Under the pieces are notes generated by a model. It did no database searches. It worked only from the letters and a program-made list of their open reading frames with translations, and was not told where the DNA came from. From Rhodococcus triatomae BKS 15-14 (GTDB lineage Bacteria > Actinomycetota > Actinomycetes > Mycobacteriales > Mycobacteriaceae): 64,000 bases of DNA. Where the stretch lies: contig AODO01000073.1 of assembly GCA_000341795.1 (NCBI GenBank), forward strand, positions 62,001 to 126,000, in the 5' to 3' direction. The position numbers were made by a program, and so were the translations under genes. Shown in pieces: positions 56,180 to 64,000 of this stretch; position 1 is the first letter of the stretch, and every line of letters starts with the position of its first letter.

Positions 56180-57337
56180 TCACTTGAGCAGCGCGCGCGA
56201 CATGACGACGCGCTGAATCTGGTTGGTGCCCTCGTAGATCTGGGTGATCTTGGCGTCACGCATCATGCGCTCGACCGGGAAGTCGGTGGTGTAGCCGGCG
56301 CCACCGAAGAGCTGCACCGCGTTGGTGGTGACCTCCATCGCGACGTCCGATGCGAAGCACTTCGCGGCTGCGGAGATGAACCCGAGGTTCTTCTCGCCGC
56401 GCTCGGCCTTCGCCGCCGACGTGTACACCATGAGGCGGGCGGCCTCGATCTTCATCGCCATGTCGGCGAGCATGAACTGGGTGTTCTGGAACGAGGCGAT
56501 CGAGGTGCCGAACTGCTTGCGGTCCTTGGTGTAGGCGATCGCCGCGTCGAGGGCGCCCTGCGCGAGGCCGACGGCCTGCGCACCGATCGTCGGGCGGGTG
56601 TGGTCCAGGGTCTGCAGCGCGGTCTTGAAGCCGGTGCCCGGCTCGCCGATGATGCGGTCGCCGGGGATGCGGCAGTTCTCGAAGTACAGCTCGGCGGTGG
56701 GCGATCCCTTGATGCCGAGCTTCTTCTCCTTCGGCCCGACGACGAAGCCCTCGTCGTCCTTGTGGACCATGAAGGCGGAGATGCCGTTGGCGCCCTTGTC
56801 GGCGTCGGTGACGGCCATCACGGTGTACCAGCTGGACTTGCCGCCGTTGGTGATCCAGCACTTGGAGCCGTTGAGGATCCAGTCGTCGCCGTCGGCCTTG
56901 GCGCGGGTGCGCATCGACGCGGCGTCGGACCCGGCCTCACGCTCGGACAGCGCGTAGGACGCCATCTCCCCGTTCACGAGGTCCGGCAGGACCTTGGCCT
57001 TGAGCTCCTCGGAGCCGTTGAGGATCAGGCCCATCGTGCCGAGCTTGTTGACGGCGGGAATCAGCGAGGAGGAGCCGCAGACGCGGGCGACTTCCTCGAT
57101 CACGATGCAGGTGGCCACGGAATCCGCGCCCTGGCCGTCGTACGCCTCCGGCACGTGGATCGCGTTGAAACCGGAATTGTTGAGCGCCTTGAGTGCCTCT
57201 TCCGGGAACCGAGAGTTCTCGTCCACGTCCTTCGCGTAGGGCGCGATCTCCTTCTCGGACAGCGCGCGGATCGCGGTCCGCAGTTCGTCGTGCTCGTCGG
57301 CGAGCTTGAACAGGTCGAAGTCCGGGTTTCCGGCCAT
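56180..57337 (-). CDS. fadE25: Acyl-CoA dehydrogenase FadE25
   Basis: FAD enzyme that catalyses the first step of beta-oxidation of short acyl-CoAs. The 385-residue protein has the family blocks SYALSEREAGSDAASMRT, WITNGGKSSWYTVMAV, RQFGTSIASFQNTQFMLADMAM and the C-terminal QIYEGTNQIQRVVMSRALLK, where the Glu of YEGT is the usual catalytic base. The ATG at 57337 follows CAAGGAG. It is like Rv3274c and is among the most conserved acyl-CoA dehydrogenases of the order. Two operator-like repeats lie upstream. Confidence 0.96.
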   Translation of the reverse strand: MAGNPDFDLFKLADEHDELRTAIRALSEKEIAPYAKDVDENSRFPEEALKALNNSGFNAIHVPEAYDGQGADSVATCIVIEEVARVCGSSSLIPAVNKLGTMGLILNGSEELKAKVLPDLVNGEMASYALSEREAGSDAASMRTRAKADGDDWILNGSKCWITNGGKSSWYTVMAVTDADKGANGISAFMVHKDDEGFVVGPKEKKLGIKGSPTAELYFENCRIPGDRIIGEPGTGFKTALQTLDHTRPTIGAQAVGLAQGALDAAIAYTKDRKQFGTSIASFQNTQFMLADMAMKIEAARLMVYTSAAKAERGEKNLGFISAAAKCFASDVAMEVTTNAVQLFGGAGYTTDFPVERMMRDAKITQIYEGTNQIQRVVMSRALLK

Positions 57338-57391
57338 CAGTCACTCCTTGCGAGAGGGAATCGAGGTGGCACACCGAACCGCCACACGGGC

Positions 57392-57477
57392 GGCACTCAG
57401 TGCCATTCGACCCTCAGCATACCCCACAAGTGCGAGAACCCCCGGGTACGACGTGCCACAACGCGGCACCGAGTGCC
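57392..57477 (-). promoter_or_regulatory. Two GGCAC-N3-GTGCC repeats upstream of fadE25
   Basis: GGCACTCAGTGCC (57392-57404) and GGCACCGAGTGCC (57465-57477) share 11 of 13 bases and are palindromic about the central base. They lie 55 and 128 bp upstream of fadE25 and downstream of the TetR gene, so they may be operators of fadE25. Confidence 0.5.
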
Positions 57478-57491
57478 AGGTTCGACGAGTC

Positions 57492-58172
57492 CTAACTGAG
57501 TCCGTCCAGATGACGCCGTACGACGTCCGCAACCCGATCCGGGGCGGTACCACGCGAGAAGACCGCGACGACGACATCCTTCTCGCCGTCGGCGGCGTCC
57601 GCCCCGGTCGTCGCAGGCGCGGCACCGGGACGGATCTCGGCCAGCGCGTTCCGCAACTGGTTCGACGTGGTGTCGACGCCGTCGCGCACCATGCGCCGGA
57701 GCAGGTAGTTGTGGGTCGCGATGACGGCAGCCGCGAACTGCACCACGGCCAGATCCGGAGCGTCGGGTAGAGCACGCCGCAGGTACTCGACGAACAGTCG
57801 CTCGTAGCGGTTGCTGGTCACGATCTCGCGGTCCCGCAGCACGGGTACCTCGTGCATCACCTCGTACCGCCGGGACGCCACGTCGTTCCACTCCGAGAAC
57901 CGCTCGAAGACGATCACCGCGGCCTCGCACACCGCGTTCCACGGATCCGCGTGGTCGTCGGCCAGATGCTTCGCCGCCTGCTGGAGGAGGATCTCGTGGT
58001 CGGCGAACACCACGTCCTCCTTCGACCGGAACTGCCGGAAGAAGGTGCGCCGCGAGATGCCCGCGGCGCCGGCGATCTCGTCCACGCTCGTCGCCAGGTA
58101 ACCCTGCGCAGAGAACAGCCGCAGCGCCTCGGACACCACGTGCAGCCGGAACCGGTCGGAATCGTCGAGCAT
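57492..58172 (-). CDS. TetR-family transcriptional regulator
   Basis: A 226-residue regulator. The HTH is TSVDEIAGAAGISRRTFFRQFRSKEDVVF (N-terminal 25-55), then an all-helical ligand domain with ERFSEWNDVASRRYEVMHEV and a Glu/Asp/Arg-rich C-terminus. ATG 58172 gives the normal N-terminus; an in-frame extension upstream is not conserved in form. Located upstream of fadE25 on the same strand, it probably controls fatty-acid degradation, but its ligand is unknown. Confidence 0.9.
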   Translation of the reverse strand: MLDDSDRFRLHVVSEALRLFSAQGYLATSVDEIAGAAGISRRTFFRQFRSKEDVVFADHEILLQQAAKHLADDHADPWNAVCEAAVIVFERFSEWNDVASRRYEVMHEVPVLRDREIVTSNRYERLFVEYLRRALPDAPDLAVVQFAAAVIATHNYLLRRMVRDGVDTTSNQLRNALAEIRPGAAPATTGADAADGEKDVVVAVFSRGTAPDRVADVVRRHLDGLS

Positions 58173-58179
58173 GCAGTCA

Positions 58180-58194
58180 GCGTAGGCGCTACGC
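58180..58194 (-). promoter_or_regulatory. Palindrome GCGTAG-N3-CTACGC before TetR gene
   Basis: A perfect 6+6 inverted repeat with three spacer bases lies 8 bp upstream of the TetR start codon. Autorepression is a common use of such a site. It differs in sequence from the repeats upstream of fadE25. Confidence 0.45.
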
Positions 58195-58244
58195 GCCGGT
58201 GCGCGAGTTCGGTGGCCGGGACCGTCGAACTCGCGCATCCGTGC

Positions 58245-59369
58245 CTACGGCGCCACGGACGACCAGTCGGCGAAGCCGGTGGGATCGTGTCGACCGAGGC
58301 TCGCGTGCTCGAACAGGCCGGCACCGGGAATTCCGTTGCACGTCGCCGATGCCGAGAAGTCACTGACGCCGAACGGAATTCGACCGGCGATCGCGGGATC
58401 GGCGAGATCGTAGACAGCGCGGTCGACCCAGTTCCGGCCCCGCCACTGACCGTGCCCCCAGTCCGGGTCGCCGCCGTAGCCGCCGCCGACGTGCAGCGCG
58501 ATGCCGGTGTGTGGCACCACCTCGACGACGACGGGACTGCCGTCGGAGGCGCTCATGTTCAACGTCGCCGACACCGCCTGCCTGGTTCCCGATCGGTACT
58601 TGAATTCGACACGCGGCCAGCCGAGTTGCTCGACCCGGCCGTCGTCCCAGATCCGGGTGGCGTCGTTGAGGGTGCGGAAACCGTCGGGATTCTCCTGCAC
58701 GATGACGACCACCGAGAACCCGTCGAAGCGCAACGGCACGTAGAGCCACCAGAACCCCTCGGACGGCTGGTCCGCGAGCCGTCCCGCCGGGTCCGGGTCG
58801 CCGACTCCGCGGATTCCCCACGACCGGTCCCGGGTTCCCATCCAGGTGTCCGGCGTGACCGTCACGTCCTCACCACCGAGCGACAGCACACCGGACCAGC
58901 TGCCGGTCTGGGCGAACCGGGACGAATCGATCTGCGGACGCAGTCCGTTGGTGAGCAGGTGCGGCTGCTCCTGCACCGCAGGACACGTACCCTCCCACGT
59001 CAGATCGAATCCGAGACCGCCCGCGTCGTCGCCCTCACAGACCACCCGCACCCGACGAAGGGGCTCGAGCACCTCGATCCGGTACCCGTCCCCGACCTTC
59101 ATGTCGAGGGACCGCTCCTCGAGCGCGTCCGAGAACCGGACGGCCCACTGCCGATCGCCCCGGCGGGCGACCGCGAAGGCGTCGGTCACCCCGAGATTCG
59201 GGTACACGCCGAATCCCGTCACCAGGAACGGACCGTCGTCGTCGCCGAGCGACGCCCGATCCAGCACGTTGAAATAGGACCGGTCGTAGAAGTTCTTGTC
59301 GCTGGTGACCACTCGCGACATCGACAGCGGGGTCTGATGGATCGGATACTCGTCGAGCGGTGCGGGCAT
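58245..59369 (-). CDS. Conserved hypothetical protein, possible AttH/CrtC-like fold
   Basis: A 374-residue soluble protein without signal peptide. It shows lipocalin-like beta-rich sequence: FLVTGFGVYPNLGVTDAFAVARRGDRQWAVRF, GTRDRSWGIRGVG, GFWWLYVPLRFDGFSVVVIVQENPDG and ARIWDDGRVEQLGWPRVEF-like stretches. Such Trp-rich beta segments are seen in AttH/CrtC-type proteins (hydratases and related), but I cannot assign a catalytic site. Neighbours do not reveal its role; it lies between a TetR gene and purE. Confidence 0.75.
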   Translation of the reverse strand: MPAPLDEYPIHQTPLSMSRVVTSDKNFYDRSYFNVLDRASLGDDDGPFLVTGFGVYPNLGVTDAFAVARRGDRQWAVRFSDALEERSLDMKVGDGYRIEVLEPLRRVRVVCEGDDAGGLGFDLTWEGTCPAVQEQPHLLTNGLRPQIDSSRFAQTGSWSGVLSLGGEDVTVTPDTWMGTRDRSWGIRGVGDPDPAGRLADQPSEGFWWLYVPLRFDGFSVVVIVQENPDGFRTLNDATRIWDDGRVEQLGWPRVEFKYRSGTRQAVSATLNMSASDGSPVVVEVVPHTGIALHVGGGYGGDPDWGHGQWRGRNWVDRAVYDLADPAIAGRIPFGVSDFSASATCNGIPGAGLFEHASLGRHDPTGFADWSSVAP

Positions 59370-59500
59370 GGCGCTACTCCAGGGGTGGGTTCCGTTACAG
59401 GGTGATACGCAATACTCCCGGCGAATCTAACCCCGACGGTGCCGCCGGCGCGGGCAAATCGGCGCAAACGCCCGACGCCCACCCCGCCGGCCTCCAGACC

Positions 59501-60025
59501 TCAGCCCAACAGCGTCGCGCGCAGTGCCGCGTCCTTCTCCAACACCATCGACTCGAGCCCCGCCTGGAACCGCTCCATCGCCTCCCGCACCGCAGGATCG
59601 GCCGTGCCGATGATCCTCGCGGCGAGCAGTCCGGCGTTGCGCGCGCCACCGATCGACACCGTCGCGACCGGCACACCCGCGGGCATCTGCACGATGGACA
59701 GCAGCGAGTCCATGCCGTCGAGGTACTTGAGCGGAACCGGGACGCCGATGACCGGCAGCGGGGTCGCCGAGGCGACCATGCCCGGAAGATGCGCGGCGCC
59801 GCCGGCGCCCGCGATGATCACCTTGATCCCGCGCCCGGCGGCCTCCTTCGCGTAGTCCAGCATCCGCTGCGGGGTCCGGTGCGCCGACACCACGCCGACC
59901 TCGAACCGGATACCGAACTCGGCCAGCGCCTCCGCGGCGGCCTCCATCGTCGGCCAGTCCGAGTCGCTGCCCATGATGAGCCCGACGAGGGGTCCCTGCT
60001 GCTGCGTCATCGCTTCTCCCGCCAT
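59501..60025 (-). CDS. purE: N5-carboxyaminoimidazole ribonucleotide mutase
   Basis: Purine pathway: rearranges N5-CAIR to CAIR. The 174-residue class I PurE has [17 protein letters not shown], the catalytic SAHRTPQRM and the [13 protein letters not shown] loop. ATG 60025 was chosen because GGAGG lies 6 bases upstream, giving an N-terminus [15 protein letters not shown] 60010 is the second option. It follows purK on the same strand, 29 bp after its stop, an operon for the two-step carboxylation. Confidence 0.96.
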   Translation of the reverse strand: MAGEAMTQQQGPLVGLIMGSDSDWPTMEAAAEALAEFGIRFEVGVVSAHRTPQRMLDYAKEAAGRGIKVIIAGAGGAAHLPGMVASATPLPVIGVPVPLKYLDGMDSLLSIVQMPAGVPVATVSIGGARNAGLLAARIIGTADPAVREAMERFQAGLESMVLEKDAALRATLLG

Positions 60026-60054
60026 CGCTTTCCTCCGAAGTTCCCGCGCGCCGA

Positions 60055-61320
60055 TCAGTTCCCGGTGTGCGGATCCCAGCCGTCGGTCCACTCGCCGTGC
60101 GAGAGCCAGTGCGCCGCACGCTCCGCACGCTCTCGGACCGCCGCCACGTAACCGGCGTCGTCGAGCGAACCGGATGCGTCACCGACCACGTTGACGTGCC
60201 CGATCTTGCGATCCTTGCGCTCACCCTTGCCGTACATGTGCACCTTCGCGTCGGGCATCCGAGCGAAGAGGTGGTGCAGCCGCTCGTCCATGCTCATCGC
60301 GGGTGCCTCGGGCGCTCCCAGGACGTTCGCCATCACGGTGACCGGTGCGATCGACGAGGGATCGCCGAGCGGGTAGTCCAACACGGCACGCAGGTGCTGC
60401 TCGAACTGCGAGGTGCGCGCACCGTCCTGGGTCCAGTGGCCCGAGTTGTGCGGGCGCATCGCCAGCTCGTTGACGACCAGGTCGCCGTCGACGGTCTCGA
60501 ACAACTCCACCGCCATCGCCCCCGTCGCGCCGAGCGCCGACGAGATCCGCAGGGCCAGTTCCTCGGCCTGCGCCGCGAGCTCGGCGGACAGGTCGGGAGC
60601 CGGCGCGATCACCACCGCACACTGACCTTCCCGCTGCACCGTCTCGACGACCGGCCAGCTCGCACCCTGCCCGAAGGGCGAGCGCGCGACCATCGCGGAC
60701 AGCTCCCGGCGCATCGGCACCTTCTGCTCGACCATGAGATCGACGCCCTGCCCGAGCTGCGCGGTGACGATCGCCGCCGCCTCGTCCGCACCCGAGGGCA
60801 TCCACACACCACGTCCGTCGTAGCCGCCACGAACCGCCTTGATCACGACCTCCCAGCCGTGCTCGTTGCCGAACGCCTCGACGTCGGCCACCGAGGTGAC
60901 CTCGGCGAACGCCGGCACCGGCGCACCGAGTTCGTCGAGTGTGCGGCGCATGACCAGCTTGTCCTGCGCATGGATCAACGCCTGCGGCGGCGGCTGCACG
61001 TTGACACCCTCCGACACCAGCACGTCGAGATGCTCGGTGGGAACGTGCTCGTGGTCGAACGTCAGCGCGGCGGAACCGACCGCCACCTCACGCAAGGCGT
61101 CGAGGTCGGTGTGGCTGCCGAGGACGACATTGGCGCTGACCTGCGCGGCCGGCTCGTCCGGACCGCCCGAGAGCACCCGGAGGCACTGGCCGAGCTCGAT
61201 CGCCGCCTGATGCGTCATCCGCGCCAACTGCCCGCCGCCGATCATCGCGACCACAGGCAGGGCGGAACCGGCGTCTCGGGGACTCGTGGGACGGGGCTGG
61301 GAACCGGAATCGACGCTCAC
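60055..61320 (-). CDS. purK: N5-carboxyaminoimidazole ribonucleotide synthase
   Basis: Uses ATP and bicarbonate to carboxylate AIR. The 421-residue ATP-grasp enzyme has [52 protein letters not shown] and [23 protein letters not shown] 61320 leaves about 20 residues before the conserved core; GTG 61338 is an alternative. It begins the purK-purE operon and is divergent from gtrA by 153 bp, which should hold both promoters. Confidence 0.95.
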   Translation of the reverse strand: MSVDSGSQPRPTSPRDAGSALPVVAMIGGGQLARMTHQAAIELGQCLRVLSGGPDEPAAQVSANVVLGSHTDLDALREVAVGSAALTFDHEHVPTEHLDVLVSEGVNVQPPPQALIHAQDKLVMRRTLDELGAPVPAFAEVTSVADVEAFGNEHGWEVVIKAVRGGYDGRGVWMPSGADEAAAIVTAQLGQGVDLMVEQKVPMRRELSAMVARSPFGQGASWPVVETVQREGQCAVVIAPAPDLSAELAAQAEELALRISSALGATGAMAVELFETVDGDLVVNELAMRPHNSGHWTQDGARTSQFEQHLRAVLDYPLGDPSSIAPVTVMANVLGAPEAPAMSMDERLHHLFARMPDAKVHMYGKGERKDRKIGHVNVVGDASGSLDDAGYVAAVRERAERAAHWLSHGEWTDGWDPHTGN

Positions 61321-61473
61321 GGGTGTCCATGGTGTCACGCCCTGCCGTTGTCCGGATGCGCAGGTGACCGGACGGGTCCGAGCGGTGACGACGGTCACCG
61401 AAAACCTGAGATCCGGCTGTGTTCGGAGTGTCCGGTCGGGCGTTGCTCGACGGGGTTCGTAGAATAATCTTCC

Positions 61474-62013
61474 GTGTCTTTTGTCGATCAGGCGCTCAAC
61501 CACGTGCCCACACCGTTACGGGACGTCGTGCTGCGTCACCGCGAGCTGGTCAAGTTCGCCATCGTCGGCGGCACAACGATGGTCTTCGACCTGGCCATCT
61601 TCTACAGCCTCAGCCTCACGATCCTCGAGAACAAGCCGGTCGTCGCCAAGGTGATCTCGGGCGTGATGGCCACGATCCTCAGCTACGTCCTCAACCGTGA
61701 GTGGTCGTTCAAGAACCGGGGTGGACGCGAGCGGCACCACGAGGCGATCCTGTTCTTCGTCATCAGCCTGATCGGCGTCGTCATCGCCGCCGCTCCCCTG
61801 TGGATCGCGAACAACATCTTCGACATCCGCGCCGACCGCAGCAGCGTCACCACCGTCGTCGTCATCGACTTCGTCCTCAACTACATCATCGGCAACCTGC
61901 TGCAGATGGCGTTCCGGTTCTGGGCGCTGCGCAGGTTCGCCTTCCCCGAGGAGATCACCCACGAGCAGGGCGCCGGGTACGATCCGACGCCCGAGGAACT
62001 CGCAGGACGCTGA
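61474..62013 (+). CDS. GtrA-family membrane protein
   Basis: A 179-residue membrane protein with four hydrophobic helices (about 24-44, 55-74, 92-112, 127-150). The GtrA family flips polyprenyl-linked sugars; FAIVGGTTMVFDLAIFY and LSYVLNREWSFKNR are characteristic. It resembles Rv3277 by context, next to purK. GTG 61474 is the start. The flipped substrate here is unknown, but a decaprenyl-linked sugar of wall or lipoglycan synthesis is likely. Confidence 0.92.
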   Translation: MSFVDQALNHVPTPLRDVVLRHRELVKFAIVGGTTMVFDLAIFYSLSLTILENKPVVAKVISGVMATILSYVLNREWSFKNRGGRERHHEAILFFVISLIGVVIAAAPLWIANNIFDIRADRSSVTTVVVIDFVLNYIIGNLLQMAFRFWALRRFAFPEEITHEQGAGYDPTPEELAGR

Positions 62014-62041
62014 TCCGGCGCGTCCCACACGGTCGGCAGTC

Positions 62042-63346
62042 TCAGCGCGGCTCGCCCGCCGTCGCCACCGCGCCGTGGTACTCGGTCGGAAGGAACACCG
62101 CGAACAGCGCGGGCCGTCGCCGTCGCAGATCGAGCCGGCCACCGTCCGCCTCGACCAGAGCGCGCGCCAACGCCAGCCCGACACCGGTGGACCCACCGGC
62201 GGAGAACCCGCGCTCGAAGATGTGCGGTGCGAGTTGATCGCTGACACCGGTCCCCTCGTCGCCCACCTCGACACAGACCGTCGCCTCCCGGCGTGGCCCC
62301 ACCCCCGGCACCAGTCGCACCACGACGGTGCACGTTCCCGAGCCGTGGATCAGGGCGTTGTCGATCAGCACCGCCACCGCCTCGCGCAGCCTCGACGGCG
62401 TCGCCGACGTCCGGACCGCGTCCTGCCCGCGCAGCACCAGCCGACGCCCCGCCTGCTCGTACTGCGGCTGCCACTCGGCGACCACGGCGCCCAGCTCGTT
62501 CACCACCGACAACGACCGCCGATCCTGGCCTTCGCTCCGGGACGAGCGCACCAGCTCGTCGATGGCGACCGTCAGTCGGTCCACCTGGGCCATCGCGGCG
62601 TTCGCCTCGTCCACGACAGCGGGATCGGAGTGGACGGACAACTCGTCGAGCCGCAAGCGGACCGCGGTCAGGCGGCTCCGCAACTGGTGGGACACGTCCC
62701 CGACGAGTGCCCGCTCGCGCTGCAGGCGGCCCGAGATCTCCACGGTCGCCGAATCGAGGACATCGGACACGCGGTCCAGTTCCGCGATTCCGTGCCTGCG
62801 CGGGTCGGTACGGAAGTCGCCCTCCGCGAGGCGCGCCGCGCGGTCCGCGACGTCGCGCATCGGGTCGGCGAGCCTGCGAGCCGTGACCGACGCGACCGCG
62901 CTGCCCGCGGCGAGCGACGCGAGCACCACCAGCGCGACGGCACCGACGGCCTGCTGCTGCAGGGTCCGCATCGACGCCGACGGCGTCTCCAGCCGCAACG
63001 ATCCCGACCGGCCCATCGAAATCGCCTCCACCAGGGGCCGCTCCACCTCCGGGACGCCGATGTCGATGCGGGCGTTCTCGCCGGCCGCGGTCGGATAGAC
63101 CACCGACAACCGTCCGCCGCGCGGTACCGCGACCCGGAGCGCGTCCACGTCGAGTCCGCCCTCGATGACGCCGGCCTCGCCCTCCTGCGCGATGATCTCG
63201 GCGGACATCCGGTCCAGCCTGGCCTGCAGATCGCTGCGGGTGAAGTCCTCGACCCACAACCACGCGGTGTAGGTGAGCGGCACCCCGAGGAGCAGCCCGG
63301 TCAACAGGACGACGGCGATGATGGACAGCAGGATCCGGCGGCGCAC
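62042..63346 (-). CDS. Sensor histidine kinase, OmpR-type partner
   Basis: A 434-residue kinase with two transmembrane segments (about 5-30 and 133-152) around a small extracytoplasmic domain, a HAMP linker (ARRLADPMRDVADRAARLAEGDF), the HisKA box LVGDVSHQLRSRLTAVRL and HATPase motifs NALIHG, DEGTGVSD and STGVGLALARAL. The phospho-His is in VSHQLR. GTG 63346 lies 13 bp after the response-regulator stop, so they are co-transcribed. The signal is unknown. Confidence 0.93.
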   Translation of the reverse strand: MRRRILLSIIAVVLLTGLLLGVPLTYTAWLWVEDFTRSDLQARLDRMSAEIIAQEGEAGVIEGGLDVDALRVAVPRGGRLSVVYPTAAGENARIDIGVPEVERPLVEAISMGRSGSLRLETPSASMRTLQQQAVGAVALVVLASLAAGSAVASVTARRLADPMRDVADRAARLAEGDFRTDPRRHGIAELDRVSDVLDSATVEISGRLQRERALVGDVSHQLRSRLTAVRLRLDELSVHSDPAVVDEANAAMAQVDRLTVAIDELVRSSRSEGQDRRSLSVVNELGAVVAEWQPQYEQAGRRLVLRGQDAVRTSATPSRLREAVAVLIDNALIHGSGTCTVVVRLVPGVGPRREATVCVEVGDEGTGVSDQLAPHIFERGFSAGGSTGVGLALARALVEADGGRLDLRRRRPALFAVFLPTEYHGAVATAGEPR

Positions 63347-63359
63347 GGCGGTGGCGGAA

Positions 63360-64000
63360 TCAGGTGTTGAGCCGGAAACCGACGCCGCGCACCGTCACGA
63401 TGCGCCGCTCGCCGATCGGCCCCTCGTCGCCGATCTTCCGGCGCAGCCACGACATGTGCATGTCGAGGGTCTTGGAGCCGCGCAGGTCGACGTCGCCCCA
63501 CACCTCCTGCAGGATGACGTCGCGCGAGACCACCTCCCCGGCATGGTCCATGAGCACCTTGAGCAGCTCGTACTCCTTGTTGGCGAGCGCGATCTCGCTG
63601 CCCCCGACCAGCACCCGTCGTGCCGCCGGCTCGAGCCGGATGTCGCCGGCCTCGATCGTGGAGTCCTCCGGACCACCCCGACGACGCAGCAGCGCCCGCA
63701 CCCGCGCCATCAGCTCGGCGAGGCGGAACGGCTTCCCGACGTAATCGTCGGCACCTGCATCCAGACCGACCACGAAATCCACCTCGTCGGTCCGTGCGGT
63801 CAGCATCAGCACGGCGAGCTCCGACCCGTTGGCCCGAAGCTGGCGGCACACCTCCAGCCCGTCCATACCCGGTAGCCCGAGGTCGAGGATGAGCAGATCG
63901 AACGATCCGCCGAGCGCCAGTTCGAGAGTGGCAGGACCCGCCTCCTCGACGGTCACCTCGTAGCCTTCGCGGCCCAGCGCGCGCGACAAGGGTGCGGCGA
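63360..64000 (-). CDS. OmpR-family response regulator (N-terminus outside window)
   Basis: Winged-helix response regulator truncated by the window end; the frame stays open through base 64000 with family sequence (APLSRALGREGY) before any start. The visible part has phosphoacceptor LLILDLGLPGMDG, VLMLTARTDEVDF, DDYVGKPFRLAELMARV and the C-terminal wHTH with KEYELLKVLMDHAGEVVSRD and LDMHMSWLRRKIGDEG. It pairs with the kinase 13 bp downstream. The target genes are unknown. Confidence 0.93.
   Translation of the reverse strand, partial: AAPLSRALGREGYEVTVEEAGPATLELALGGSFDLLILDLGLPGMDGLEVCRQLRANGSELAVLMLTARTDEVDFVVGLDAGADDYVGKPFRLAELMARVRALLRRRGGPEDSTIEAGDIRLEPAARRVLVGGSEIALANKEYELLKVLMDHAGEVVSRDVILQEVWGDVDLRGSKTLDMHMSWLRRKIGDEGPIGERRIVTVRGVGFRLNT

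Overview
The window is GC-rich actinobacterial chromosome, almost certainly from a mycolic-acid-producing member of the Mycobacteriales. A Rhodococcus-like organism fits best, because an alkB-rubA-rubB-alkX alkane operon, DesA3-type desaturases, a WS/DGAT acyltransferase, WhiB regulators, coenzyme F420 genes and arabinogalactan sugar genes occur together. From memory, gene order follows the Mycobacterium tuberculosis block Rv3218 to about Rv3278 closely, with local insertions and losses. No tRNA, rRNA, CRISPR array, insertion sequence or prophage was seen.

Layout. 1-5.5 kb: a truncated diacylglycerol-kinase-like gene, whiB1 with CRP-like sites, the PdtaS sensor kinase, a biotinyl-domain protein, the 24-residue ribosomal protein bL37, a headless gene remnant, and sigH-rshA under a SigH-type promoter. 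5.5-10.3 kb: YbaK deacylase, LLM oxidoreductase, SRAP protein, aroA and rsgA. 10.3-14.9 kb: two unrecognised small acidic amphipathic proteins, two tandem acyl-CoA desaturases and their NAD(P)H reductase, with shared palindromic sites. 15-22.8 kb: a DUF6912-like gene, WS/DGAT, HAD phosphatase, an Rv3235-like gene, secA1, hpf and a ComF-type phosphoribosyltransferase. 23-31.5 kb: an MFS exporter with a MarR-like tail, then sahH-tmk-mtrA-mtrB-lpqB. 31.5-35.5 kb: alkB-rubA-rubB-alkX and an amino-acid permease. 35.7-40.2 kb: the mannose-activating genes manA, a SIS-domain gene and manB. 40.3-45.4 kb: a metallopeptidase-like gene, whiB2, fbiA-fbiB-nudix and an SGNH hydrolase. 45.5-50.9 kb: manC-wbbL-rmlD, an LCP ligase and a TIGR03089 protein. 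50.9-56.1 kb: an ABC transporter with a NarL-type two-component system. 56.2-64 kb: fadE25, a TetR regulator, an unrecognised gene, purE, purK, gtrA, and an OmpR-type two-component pair cut by the window end.

How the genes work together. Much of the window serves the mycolate envelope and its control. ManA, ManB and ManC supply GDP-mannose. RmlD and WbbL make and place the rhamnose linker of arabinogalactan. An LCP protein attaches wall polymers, and MtrAB-LpqB couples wall state to division. The desaturases, WS/DGAT, FadE25 and AlkB handle fatty acids and alkanes. WhiB1, WhiB2, SigH-RshA, PdtaS and several TetR proteins provide regulation. Intrinsic-terminator hairpins separate most transcription units, and many partners overlap by 4 bp (ATGA or GTGA).

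The most interesting unexplained feature is the pair of short proteins at 10492-10605 and 10863-10994. Each has its own ribosome-binding site and terminator, contains no basic residue, and shows a clean amphipathic-helix pattern. They resemble in style the PorA/PorH channel peptides of corynebacteria.
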